From Streptomyces bacillaris (GTDB lineage: Bacteria > Actinomycetota > Actinomycetes > Streptomycetales > Streptomycetaceae), in contig NZ_CP029378.1 of NCBI RefSeq assembly GCF_003268675.1, forward strand, positions 1,178,001 through 1,242,000: a stretch of DNA of 64,000 nucleotides, written 5' to 3'. The position numbers were made by a program, and so were the translations under genes. The notes under the pieces were generated by a model. It searched no databases. It was not told the DNA's origin and saw nothing but the letters and a program-made list of their open reading frames with translations. The stretch's first letter is position 1, and every line of letters starts with the position of its first letter. Below are positions 27,574 through 37,071 of this stretch, piece after piece.

Positions 27574-29316
27574 TCAAGGGCGGGGCACGTTACGGAGGTT
27601 GGAGCGGGCCATCTGGAGCATGCGCCCCACTCCGCCGTCCAGGACGACCTTGCTGGCCGAGAGGGCGAAGCCGGTGACCATGTCCGCCTTGATCTTCGGC
27701 GGGATGGAGAGCGCGTTGGGGTCGGTCACCACGTCGACGAGTGCCGGGCCCTTGTGCTTGAAGGCGTCCTTCAGCGCGGCCTGCAGCTGCTTGGGCTTCT
27801 CGACCCGCACCCCGTACGCCCCGCAGGCGCGGGCGACGGCGGCGAAGTCGGGGTTCTTGTTGGTGGTGCCGTAGGCGGGCAGCCCGCCGACCATCATCTC
27901 CAACTCCACCATGCCCAGGGATGAGTTGTTGAAGAGGACCACCTTCACCGGCAGGTCGTACTGAACGAGGGTGAGGAAGTCGCCCATCAGCATGGAGAAT
28001 CCGCCGTCGCCCGCCATCGCCACGACCTGCCGTCCGCGGTCCACGAACTGGGCGCCGATCGCCTGCGGCAGCGCGTTGGCCATCGAACCGTGGGAGAACG
28101 AACCGATCACCCGCCGCTTGCCGTTGGGCGTCAGATAGCGGGCGGCCCAGACGTTGTTCATGCCGGTGTCGACGGTGAACACCGCGTCCTCGTCGGCCAT
28201 CTCGTCCAGGACGGAGGCCACGTACTCGGGGTGGATCGGGGTGTGCTTCTCGACCTTGCGGGTGTAGGCCTTGACGACCCCCTCCAGCGCGTCGGCGTGC
28301 TTCTTCAGCATCCGGTCGAGGAACTTGCGGTCGCTCTTGGGCTTCACCCGGGGCGTCAGACAGCGCAGCGTCTCGCGCACATCGCCCCAGACGGCCAGGT
28401 CCAACTTGGATCGCCTGCCCAGGTGTTCGGGCCGCACGTCGACCTGCACGATCTTCACGTCGTCCGGCAGGAACGCGTTGTACGGGAAGTCCGTGCCGAG
28501 CAGGATCAGCAGATCGCACTCGTGGGTGGCCTCGTAGGCGGCGCCGTAACCGAGCAGCCCGCTCATGCCGACGTCGTACGGGTTGTCGTACTGGATCCAC
28601 TCCTTGCCGCGCAGCGCGTGCCCGACCGGGGCCTTCACCTTCTCCGCGAACTCCATCACCTCGGCGTGCGCGCCCGCCGTCCCGCTGCCGCAGAACAGCG
28701 TCACCCGTTTGGCCCGGTCCACCATCCGGCAGAGCTTGTCGATCTCGTCGTCGCCGGGGCGTACGGTCGGCCGCGAGGTGACCAGCGCGTGCTCGACGGT
28801 CCTGTCCGGGGCGGTCTTGGAGGCGACGTCGCCCGGCATCGTCACGACGCTGACACCACCGCGCCCGATGGCGTGCTGGATGGCCGTCTGGAGCAGGCGC
28901 GGCATCTGCTCCGGGTGGGAGATCATCTCGTTGTAGTGGCTGCACTCCTGGAAGAGCAGCTCGGGGTGCGTCTCCTGGAAGTAGCCGAGCCCGATCTCGC
29001 TGGAGGGGATGTGCGAGGCGAGGGCGAGGACCGGGGCCATCGAGCGGTGCGCGTCGTACAGCCCGTTGATCAGGTGCAGATTGCCCGGGCCGCACGACCC
29101 GGCGCAGGCCGCCAGCGAACCGGTGACCTGGGCCTCGGCCCCGGCGGCGAAGGCGGCGGTCTCCTCGTGGCGGACATGGATCCAGTCGATGGCCGAGTTA
29201 CGCCGAATGGCGTCCACGACGGGGTTCAGACTGTCGCCGACGACCCCGTACAGACGCTTGACGCCCGCCCGGGCGAGGATGTCGACGAACTGCTCCGCCA
29301 CGTTCTGCTTGGCCAT
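27574..29316 (-). CDS. thiamine-pyrophosphate-dependent pyruvate oxidase/dehydrogenase (PoxB-like)
   Basis: 580 aa TPP enzyme, three-domain layout: N-terminal PYR domain with the catalytic Glu in HVRHEETAAFAAGAEA (about residue 50), central domain, and C-terminal PP domain with the GDGG...N cofactor motif (MAGDGGFSMLMGDFLTL ... LFNNSSLGM). ATG 29316 has GGGAGAAGGG upstream. Family members oxidise pyruvate to acetate and CO2 with FAD and quinone at the membrane. The far C-terminal membrane-binding tail of E. coli PoxB is not recognisable, so acetolactate-synthase-like activity is a lesser alternative. Confidence 0.85.
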   Translation of the reverse strand: MAKQNVAEQFVDILARAGVKRLYGVVGDSLNPVVDAIRRNSAIDWIHVRHEETAAFAAGAEAQVTGSLAACAGSCGPGNLHLINGLYDAHRSMAPVLALASHIPSSEIGLGYFQETHPELLFQECSHYNEMISHPEQMPRLLQTAIQHAIGRGGVSVVTMPGDVASKTAPDRTVEHALVTSRPTVRPGDDEIDKLCRMVDRAKRVTLFCGSGTAGAHAEVMEFAEKVKAPVGHALRGKEWIQYDNPYDVGMSGLLGYGAAYEATHECDLLILLGTDFPYNAFLPDDVKIVQVDVRPEHLGRRSKLDLAVWGDVRETLRCLTPRVKPKSDRKFLDRMLKKHADALEGVVKAYTRKVEKHTPIHPEYVASVLDEMADEDAVFTVDTGMNNVWAARYLTPNGKRRVIGSFSHGSMANALPQAIGAQFVDRGRQVVAMAGDGGFSMLMGDFLTLVQYDLPVKVVLFNNSSLGMVELEMMVGGLPAYGTTNKNPDFAAVARACGAYGVRVEKPKQLQAALKDAFKHKGPALVDVVTDPNALSIPPKIKADMVTGFALSASKVVLDGGVGRMLQMARSNLRNVPRP

Positions 29317-29431
29317 GGGTGCGCGCCCTTCTCCCTCTGCTCCGTGCCCTGTCGGCTGTCCGGACTCCGGAGACCGAAACATCGGCCGGACCGTTCGGTC
29401 TCCGGAACCCATCAACCCACGGCGGGCGCGG

Positions 29432-31282
29432 TTACGCCTCCCAGACGGCCGCGCAGGTGCGGTCGTCGGCGTACCCCTTGACCCGGAGCTGGGTGTCGGC
29501 GAGGAAGGCGGGCAGCCCGGGCGGCCCTGGCGGGCCCCAGCGCTCGGCCAGCTCGGCGGGCAGCTCCGGTTCGCCGCGCATCGGCTCGGCCAGCCCGTTG
29601 CTGCAGAGCAGCAGCGTGTCGCCCGGCCGGGCGACGGAGGCCCGGAACCGGAACAGCTCGGCGGGCGGCGGGGCGGGGCCGTCGCTGTACGGGGACGGGG
29701 GCGTGGTGATCTGGAGGTCCATGGTCAGCCGGTCGCCGTCCGCCCCCTCCTCGCCGGGGCTGTCGGCCGCGGCGGAGGGCTGCTGCTCCGGAATCACCGG
29801 CTCCAGGTCCTGCCACCGCCCGTCGCGGAGCCGGAACAGGCCGCCGCTGCCGACGCCGAAGAAGACCCGGGTACGGCAGTCGGGGTCGGCGGAGAGCAGC
29901 AGGCACCGCAGGCTGGTGGTGTATTCCTGCGGCTCCAGGCCGAGTTCGGCGGCGCGGGCGCGGAGCTTGCCGTACGTACGGTCGGTGAGCCGGTGCAGCC
30001 CCGACTTCAGGTCGGCCCGGCGGCCCGCCCTTATGTCCTCGGAGAGCCGGGCATGGCTGCGGGCCACGGCCCCGCCGATCCAGCGGCAGGCGTCGGCCGC
30101 CGCGAGGTGCGCCCCCTCACCGCCGCGTACGCCCCCGGCGACGGCGACGAGCACGAGGGCGCTCTCGGCGGCCCCGAACCGTGCGGTGAGCAGCGCATCC
30201 CGCCGGGGCTCACCCCGGAACCGCGCGGAGTCCCCCCGCACGGAGGCGGCCCGCAGGGTGTACGTCCCGTACCGGGCGCCGTCCAGGACGGTGTCGGGGA
30301 CCAGGGCGTCCAGGTTCTCCGAGGTGGCGGCGGGCAGCGCGGCGGGGTCGGCGTCGTAGGTGGGCGGCCGGTCCCCCAGATGGTCGACGAGCGGCCGGGT
30401 CCCACCACCCCCGTCGGCCGGTGCGTCGCTCGCGGCCCAGTCCGGCGGGAGCCGGTGCAAGGCGCTGGGGTCCGGGACGGTGGCACTCTCGTCGGCCACC
30501 ACCTCGGGCTCCGGCTCGGGCGGCTTCGGCGCGGCGAAGGTACGGGGGCGGGGCCCGGGCGGACCTGCGGGGGCCTCCCAGGGAGCGGGGAAGACGGTGT
30601 TACGGGGTCCGGGCACAGCGGCGGGAGCCGGTGCGGGTGAGGCGGCCGGGACGGGTGGAGCGGGATCGGGAACGGGGGCAGGGGCGGTCGCGGGGGCCGC
30701 TGGACACGCGTCCCAGGCGGACCGAGGGTCGGGGGTCGGCTCGGGGGCCGGAGCGGCCGACCGTTCGGGGCGCTGCTCGGGGGCGGGCACGGAGGCGGGC
30801 GCGGAGGCGAGCCCCGGTACGCCCGACTCCTGCGACGGCTCCGTCGGCCTTCTGGGCGGCGCGGGCAGAGGTTCAGGCGCGCCCCGCTGCTCCGATTCCC
30901 GCTCTGCCCGCGGTTCCGCCAGGCTTCCGGGCCGCGGCGCGGGCGCGGAGGCGGGGCCGGGTCCGCCGGGTTCCTCCGGTCCCGGCCCCGTCCGCGCCCC
31001 CTGACAGGGCTCCGGCGGCAGAGCTTCCGCCCCCACCTCCGGTTCCGGTCTCCGCTCCGCCCGTGGCTCGGGCGGCCGTCCGGCCCGCGCCTCGGGTGCG
31101 GGTCCGGGCGCCGGTCTCCGCTCCGGGGCCGCTGCTCTGCTCACCGTGTCCGACACGGAGTCGAAGCGGTCGTCGAGGCTGTCGGGCGCGCTGCTCGGAC
31201 CCGTGTCCGGCGCGGTCTCGTCGTACAGCTTCCGCCACCAGTCGTCCTCGTGGGCGACGGGCTTCTCCCCCTGCTGACTCAT
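29432..31282 (-). CDS. PP2C-like phosphatase domain protein with long proline-rich N-terminus
   Basis: 616 aa. Residues about 45-275 are low-complexity Pro/Ala/Glu/Arg sequence. The C-terminal ~260 residues form a PP2C-type domain (YTLRAASVRGDSARFRGEPR start; ALVLVAVAGGVRGGEGAHLA; GDTLLLCSNGLAEPM). The expected metal-binding Asp motifs (GxxDGHGG) are replaced by VAGGVRGGEGAH, so phosphatase activity is doubtful and it may be a pseudophosphatase or bind a partner. ATG 31282. Similar proteins occur beside FHA/VWA or kinase genes in streptomycetes; none is adjacent here. Confidence 0.75.
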   Translation of the reverse strand: MSQQGEKPVAHEDDWWRKLYDETAPDTGPSSAPDSLDDRFDSVSDTVSRAAAPERRPAPGPAPEARAGRPPEPRAERRPEPEVGAEALPPEPCQGARTGPGPEEPGGPGPASAPAPRPGSLAEPRAERESEQRGAPEPLPAPPRRPTEPSQESGVPGLASAPASVPAPEQRPERSAAPAPEPTPDPRSAWDACPAAPATAPAPVPDPAPPVPAASPAPAPAAVPGPRNTVFPAPWEAPAGPPGPRPRTFAAPKPPEPEPEVVADESATVPDPSALHRLPPDWAASDAPADGGGGTRPLVDHLGDRPPTYDADPAALPAATSENLDALVPDTVLDGARYGTYTLRAASVRGDSARFRGEPRRDALLTARFGAAESALVLVAVAGGVRGGEGAHLAAADACRWIGGAVARSHARLSEDIRAGRRADLKSGLHRLTDRTYGKLRARAAELGLEPQEYTTSLRCLLLSADPDCRTRVFFGVGSGGLFRLRDGRWQDLEPVIPEQQPSAAADSPGEEGADGDRLTMDLQITTPPSPYSDGPAPPPAELFRFRASVARPGDTLLLCSNGLAEPMRGEPELPAELAERWGPPGPPGLPAFLADTQLRVKGYADDRTCAAVWEA

Positions 31283-31439
31283 GCCCTTATTGTCCACCGC
31301 GGGCCCCGTCCGAAAACGGAGCATCGCCAAAAAGTGGCCCGTAAATGGGGTCGGCCGGGCGGCCCCACCCCCCACGGGAAGGACGCCCGGCGGACCGGTC
31401 GGTGTGATCAGCGGCTCACCAGCTCAGCCGCTCATCGGG

Positions 31440-34400
31440 TCAGCGCACGGCGTAGGCGTCGTTCACCGTCTGCACCACGGAGTTGCCGTCGGCGTCCGTC
31501 AGTTCGGTGCGCAGGGTGACCGTCCGGCCCGCCGCGTCCGCGTGGTCGACGGTCGCCGTCCACGTCCCGCCCTGCTGGGCCGTGGCCGCCGCGTGCCAGG
31601 TCTCGCCGCCGTCGTACGAGAAGGAGACCGTGGCGGCGGTGATCCTGCCGGGGGTGTGACCGGCGTGCCCGGTGGCGGCGAGGCCGATGCGCAGGCCGTC
31701 CTTCGCGAGGACGGTCTTCATCCCGTCGGCCGGGACGCCGTAGCGCGGGAAGAGCAGCGGAAGCGGCTGGGACGGAACCTCCGGCTTCCGCTCGCTGCGG
31801 AACTTCCAGGTGGTCTCCGTCTGCGTGGACCGCTTCCAGACGGCGGCGGGCGAGCCGATCTTCGTGGTCATCAGGGTGAGTTCGTACGCGGCGTCCTCGG
31901 CGGGCACGGTGAAGACACCGAACGGGTAGCCGCTCTCCCCCACGGACTCGCCGTTCCGGGTGAGCCGTACGTTGCCGATGTCACCGAACGAGCCCTGCTG
32001 GCCCACGTGTTCGGAGTCGGTCATGAACGCCGGGGCGAACCCGATCAGGTTGTCCTGGCGTTCACCGGCCAGCAGTTCCTTCCCTGTCGCGTCGCGCGGG
32101 GCACCGGGGACGAGGAGCCCCCGGTACCACGCCTCGGTGGTGGTCCGACCGGCCTGGTACGTACGGGCGTTGCCGGTCATCAGCTCGCCCCAGGGGAAGC
32201 TGGAGGAGAGCATCTTCTGCCAGACGGTGCCGCCCGCCGTGTAGTACTCGGTGCGCTTGCCCGGTGCGGCGACCACATCGAGGTTCGAGGCGCCGAAGGT
32301 TCCGCCGTAGGGCCGGGAGACGAGGAGCGTGTCGACGAAGTCGGCTGCCACGCCCATGGATTCATGGGTGGAGACGACCGAGCCGAGCTTCCGGTCGCGG
32401 ACCTTGTAGGTGCGGTCGGAGGTGACCGGCCGCGTCTCCGGGAACGACAGGTTGTAGACGTACGGGCTGACGGCCGTGGCCCGCCAGGAGACCTCCGCCT
32501 TCCCCTTGCCGAGCGCCCCGGTCAGTACGGCGGCCTCATCGGCGCGCAGGGCGAGGACCGGCAGGGGCGCGGCCCCGTAACCGATGCCGGGCTGCCAGTC
32601 ACCGGCCGAGGGGCGGTGCACCAGGAGGGCGGTGGCCCCGGCCTCCTCGGCGGCCCGTGCCTGGGCGAGGACGTTGGAGGCGCCGTCGGCCACCTTCACC
32701 AGGGCGATCCGCCCCTCCGCCCCGGCCGCTTCCAGCTCGGCAGGGGTGCCCGCGCCCGCGTCGACGACCTCGGCGCGGCCCGTGCCGTCCAGGTTGACCG
32801 AGCCGGTGGTGGCGGGCCTGGGGTGCAGGGCGGGACCGCCGACGAGGGAGAACTTCTCGATCTGCGGGGCGTAGGCGCGCCAGAAGGAGGCGAACTCGAA
32901 ATCCCCGTCACGCGCCGCCCCTTGGACGTCCGCCAGGTACTCCTTGATGATGCCGGTGCCCGCGAGGGAGCCGGAGTGCAGCCAGGTGCCGTCCCAACTG
33001 CGCCCAAAGGAAAGGGTCGCACCACGGGTCTCGCTCGCCCGGTCCTCGGTGGTCACCCGCAGGCGGTGGGCCTTGCGGGCGTCCAGGACGAGGGTGGTGT
33101 CCTTGGTCAGGTTCAGCTGAGGCCTCGCCAGATAACCTACCGACGCCACGAGATGGCCGGCCCCGTCGGTGGTGTCGGGGGTGGCGATGAAGCTGGAGAC
33201 GAAGTACGCGCCGGGGCGGACCCGGTACGTCTGGTCGGTGGCGCCCTGGTTGAAGCGGCGTTCACCGGAGGCGGTGTCGGTGCCGATGAGGTCGACCGAG
33301 GAGACCCCGCCGGCGGGCTTTCCGTCGCGGTCGACGAGCTTGACCCGCAGGGTGACGGTCTCCGGCTCCACGTAGAGGGAGAACGGGGTGGAGACCGTCA
33401 CTCCCCCGGGCCCCGTGGCGAGGATCCGCCCGGTGACGTCCCCGTACTGGGCTGCGGTCAGCCGGGCGGCGGGGTCGAGGGCGAGCGGGACCTCGACGGT
33501 GGCCCCGGCGGGCACGGTGACGGTCGCCCGCCCGAGGGAGGCGACCTTCGAGCGGACGGCCGAGCCGTCGTTGCCGGTGACGCCCGCGACCTTCAGCGAG
33601 AGCTTCACCGCCGTGCCGCCCGTGTTGGTGTACGGCACCGGCACCGTCGTCCGGTCGCTCCTGTCCTGGGGCCAGTTGAAGGTGCCGCCCTGGACGGCGG
33701 GGGCGCCGAGCACCGGCGTACGGACGGCGCGGTCGACGTCGAGACGGCCGCCACCGGTCTCCCGTACGTCACCGGGGACCGCGCTCCTCGCGGAGGAGAC
33801 GAGCGCCGCCTTGATCTGCTGGGCGGTCCACCCGGGGTGGCGCTGCCTGACGACGGCGGCGGCGCCCGCGACGTGCGGGGTCGCCATCGACGTACCGGAC
33901 ATGGCGCGGTACGCCTGGGAGCCGCGTCCCCCGGCGGACGCGGCCGAGATGGCGACGCCGGGCGCGGTGATCTCGGGCTTGAGGGTGTGCGAGGCGATCG
34001 TGGGGCCCCGGCTGGAGAAGGAGGCCGTCGCGTCGTCCCGGTCGACCGCGCCCACGGTGAGGACGCCGGGCGCGCAGCCGGGCGAGGAGACGGTGTTGAG
34101 GGACGGGCCGAGGTTTCCGGCCGCGACCACGAACAGGGTGCCCTTGTTCCTGGACAGTTCCTCGGCGGCCAGGCTCATCGGGTCGGTGCAGTCGGTGGGT
34201 TCCGCGCTGCCGAGGCTCATGGAGACGACGTCGGCCTTGTTGTCGACGGCCCACTGCATGCCCGCGATGATCCAGGAGGCGGCGCCCGAGCCGCTGTCGT
34301 TCAGGACCTTGCCCACCAGGAGGTCGGCACCGGGGCCACCCCCTTGTTCTTCCCACCACTCGCCGCGCCGGAGCCGCCGACGGTGGAGGCGACATGGGTG

Positions 34401-35206
34401 CCGTGGCCCCGGAGGTCGTCGGTGGTGGCGGAGTCGGTGAAGTTCTCGGAGGCGGTGATCCGGCCGTCCAGGTCCGGGTGCCGGGCGTCGGCCCCGGTGT
34501 CCAGGACGGCGACCTTGGTGCCGGTGCCGTCGTAGCCGGCGGCCCAGGCACGGTCGGCGCCGACCTGCTGGGTCGACCTGTCGAGAGTGGCCCGGACCTT
34601 GCGGTCGAGCCAGAGCTTCTTGAGACCGGCGCCGGACCGGGAGCGGGGTGCAGTGAGGTCGGCCCAGAAGTCGGCGGTCCGCTTCTTGTCGGCCTTCAGC
34701 GCGAGGCCGTCGATGGCGTGGAGGGCCTGGCCGCGCTCGGCACCGCGCGGGGTGAGGGGGGCGGTGCGGGCGGCGTCGGCGGTGTAGGTGGCGATCAGCG
34801 GGACGGAATCGGTGCCGCTGTCGTCGTACCCCTGGCGGATCAGCCCCGTGACGTTGAACAGCTCCTCGTCGACCGTGCCCCGGGCGAGCGCGGCGACGGC
34901 GGCCTCCGGGTAGACGTACAGGTCGCTGCCGGACTGCCGGGTCTGGAGGAGCGGGGTGGTGCCGTCGGGGCGGGGCAGGGCCGTGGCGGCGGAGGCGCCC
35001 GAGGCGTCCGTGGTCACCAGCACCCTGTCGCCGGTGACGAGGGTCAGGGTGACGGGCTTCGCGGCCGGTCCGGCGGCCACGCTGCCGGTGAGCGGTCGGT
35101 CGGCGGCTCGCTCGTCCGGTGGCGCCGCCACGGACGGTGCGATCGCGGTGACGGCGAGCACGGCGGCGGTCGCCGCCCCCAGTGCCGTACGCGATATCGG
35201 GCGCAT
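31440..35206 (-). pseudogene. large secreted S8 subtilisin-like peptidase with PA domain, single frameshift
   Basis: Reconstructed about 1255 aa. ATG 35206 with GGGGAGAG upstream; signal peptide to about residue 29 (PSVAAPP). After a propeptide the S8 domain has Asp in VAVLDTGADARHPDL, His in RGHGTHVAS and Ser in MSGTSMATPHVAG. Further on are a PA-like insert (NVLAQARAAEEAGATALLVH) and beta-rich C-terminal modules. Frame is lost between His and Ser at about 34330-34336: one missing base in GCCCCGG-GTGCC would turn VAPVPTSWW into VAPGADLLVG. As given, the product stops without its catalytic Ser. Length 3767 bp equals a multiple of three minus one, as expected for one deletion. Confidence 0.85.
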
Positions 35207-35418
35207 CGCTCTCCCCAGGTCGTTCCGGAACGAAGCAGCCCAAGGGGCCGTATTCCGGAGGTTGTTGGTGCTGCGGTGGCGCAACAGTGGCAGAGGGGCC
35301 AGGGGTACAGGGGATGATGTTCGCGGCGGGTTTACGCCGTGGCCCTTTCCCGCCACGGCGCCGACCGGCCGGAACGGGCGCTGCGACGCGCGATCACCAC
35401 ACCGGGGAGGTCGAGGGA

Positions 35419-36552
35419 ATGCTGGGGGCCATAGGTCTCGACGAGCGGCAGGAGGCCGCGTACCGCGCACTGGTGGCGGCCGGGGCGGCGGAACTCCCCG
35501 ATCTCGCCCACCGGCTCTCCCTCCCGGAGGCGGAGGCCGAGCGGGTGCTGCGCCGGCTGGAGCAGCAGGGGCTGGCCGCGCAGTCCTCGGCGCGCCCGGG
35601 CCGCTGGGTGGCGGCCCCGCCGGGCGTGGCGCTGGGGGCCCTGCTGACCCAGCAGCGCCATGAGCTGGAGCGGGCGGAGCTGGCGTCGGCGCTGCTGGCG
35701 GAGGAGTACCGGGCGGAGGCGAGCGAGCCCGAGGTGCACGACCTGGTGGAGGTGGTGACCGGGGCGGCGGCGGTCGCCCAGCGCTTCCACCAGGTGCAGC
35801 TGGGGGCCGCGTCCGAGGTGTGCGCGCTGGTCACCGGGAAGCCGATCGCGGTGACCGGTACGGAGAACGAGGCCGAGGAGCGGGCGGCCTCGCGCGGGGT
35901 CGTCTACCGGGTGGTCGTCGAGCGCGAGGTGCTGTCGCTGCCGTCGGGGATCCTGGAGCTGTCGGCGGCGCTGGGCCGGGACGAGCAGTGCCGGGTGGTC
36001 GACCGGGTGCCGACGAAGCTGATGATCGCGGACGGCACCACGGCGATGGTGCCGCTGACCGGGCGGGGTGCCGAGCCCGCCGCTCTGGTCGTCCACGCCA
36101 GCGGGCTGCTGGAGTCGCTGATGGGCCTCTTCGAGGCGGTGTGGCGGGAGGCCCTGCCGCTGCGGCTCGGGGAGGGCGGGTGCGGGGTGCGCGAGGAGGG
36201 CGTCGGCCCGGACGCGACGGACCTGGAGATCCTCTCGCTGCTGCTGGCCGGACTGACCGACGCCAGTGTGGCCAAGCAGCTGGAGCTGGGGCTGCGGACC
36301 GTGCAGCGCCGGGTCAAGGGGCTGATGGAGCTGACCGGGGTCTCCACCCGGCTCCAGCTGGGCTGGCACGCGTACGAACGCGGCTGGGTGGCCCGCTCGG
36401 GACCACAGGGAACGGCTGCGGCGGCCGGGACGGCCATGACGCCCGGTACGACGGCCACGGCCACCGGCGCGGTCGCGGCACCCGGGACGGCCGCCACCCC
36501 CTCCGCCCCGCCCGCCGTGCCCCCATCGGCGCAGGTCGCCGGGGTGCGCTGA
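35419..36552 (+). CDS. TrmB-N / LuxR-C type helix-turn-helix regulator
   Basis: 377 aa. The N-terminal winged helix is TrmB-like (IGLDERQEAAYRALVAAGAA; LSLPEAEAERVLRRLEQQGL). A middle effector domain follows, then a C-terminal LuxR-type helix-turn-helix (DLEILSLLLAGLTDASVAKQ; LELGLRTVQRRVKGLMELTG). The last ~50 residues are a Thr/Ala/Pro-rich tail. GGAGG lies upstream of ATG 35419. Divergent from the giant subtilase gene, with which such regulators are often paired in Streptomyces, so control of that peptidase is a reasonable guess. Confidence 0.85.
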   Translation: MLGAIGLDERQEAAYRALVAAGAAELPDLAHRLSLPEAEAERVLRRLEQQGLAAQSSARPGRWVAAPPGVALGALLTQQRHELERAELASALLAEEYRAEASEPEVHDLVEVVTGAAAVAQRFHQVQLGAASEVCALVTGKPIAVTGTENEAEERAASRGVVYRVVVEREVLSLPSGILELSAALGRDEQCRVVDRVPTKLMIADGTTAMVPLTGRGAEPAALVVHASGLLESLMGLFEAVWREALPLRLGEGGCGVREEGVGPDATDLEILSLLLAGLTDASVAKQLELGLRTVQRRVKGLMELTGVSTRLQLGWHAYERGWVARSGPQGTAAAAGTAMTPGTTATATGAVAAPGTAATPSAPPAVPPSAQVAGVR

Positions 36553-36588
36553 CGGGCGGAGCGGTGCTCTCTCCGGCACGCTGGTCGG

Positions 36589-37071
36589 ATGAGTGTGTGG
36601 CAGCTCGTCGCCGTGGGCCTGGTCATGCTGCTGGGGCTGGTCGGGGTCCTGCTGCCGGGCGTGCCGGGCCAGGCGATCGTCTGGGCCGCGGTGCTCTGGT
36701 GGGCGCTGACGGACATGACCCCGACGGCCTGGGGTGTCCTGATCGGCGCAACGGCCCTGATGCTGTTGAACCAGGCCCTCAAGCCGCTGCTGCCGCCCCG
36801 CCGCCCGGGTGAGTCGGGGGCGCCCCGCCGGACGGTGATGATCGGCGGGGTCGCGGGGATCGTGGGCTTCTTCGTGGTGCCCGTGGTGGGCGGGATCGCC
36901 GGGTTCGTGGGGGCGATCTACGGGGCGGAGCGGCTGCGGCTGGGCAGTCGCGGGGCGGCGGGGACGTCCGTGCGCTCGGTGATGCGGGCGACGGGCTACG
37001 CGACGCTGGTGGAGCTGTTCGCCTGCCTGCTGGTGGCGGGGGCCTGGCTGGGCGCGCTGCTCTGGGGGTGA
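36589..37071 (+). CDS. DUF456 membrane protein
   Basis: 160 aa integral membrane protein with about four helices: WQLVAVGLVMLLGLVGVLLP, AVLWWALTDM, the glycine-rich pair GGVAGIVGFFVVPVVGGIAG (typical of DUF456), and LVELFACLLVAGAWLGALLW. The function is unknown. ATG 36589. Its last 76 bp overlap, on the opposite strand, the 3' end of the AdaA-AlkA gene. Confidence 0.8.
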   Translation: MSVWQLVAVGLVMLLGLVGVLLPGVPGQAIVWAAVLWWALTDMTPTAWGVLIGATALMLLNQALKPLLPPRRPGESGAPRRTVMIGGVAGIVGFFVVPVVGGIAGFVGAIYGAERLRLGSRGAAGTSVRSVMRATGYATLVELFACLLVAGAWLGALLWG

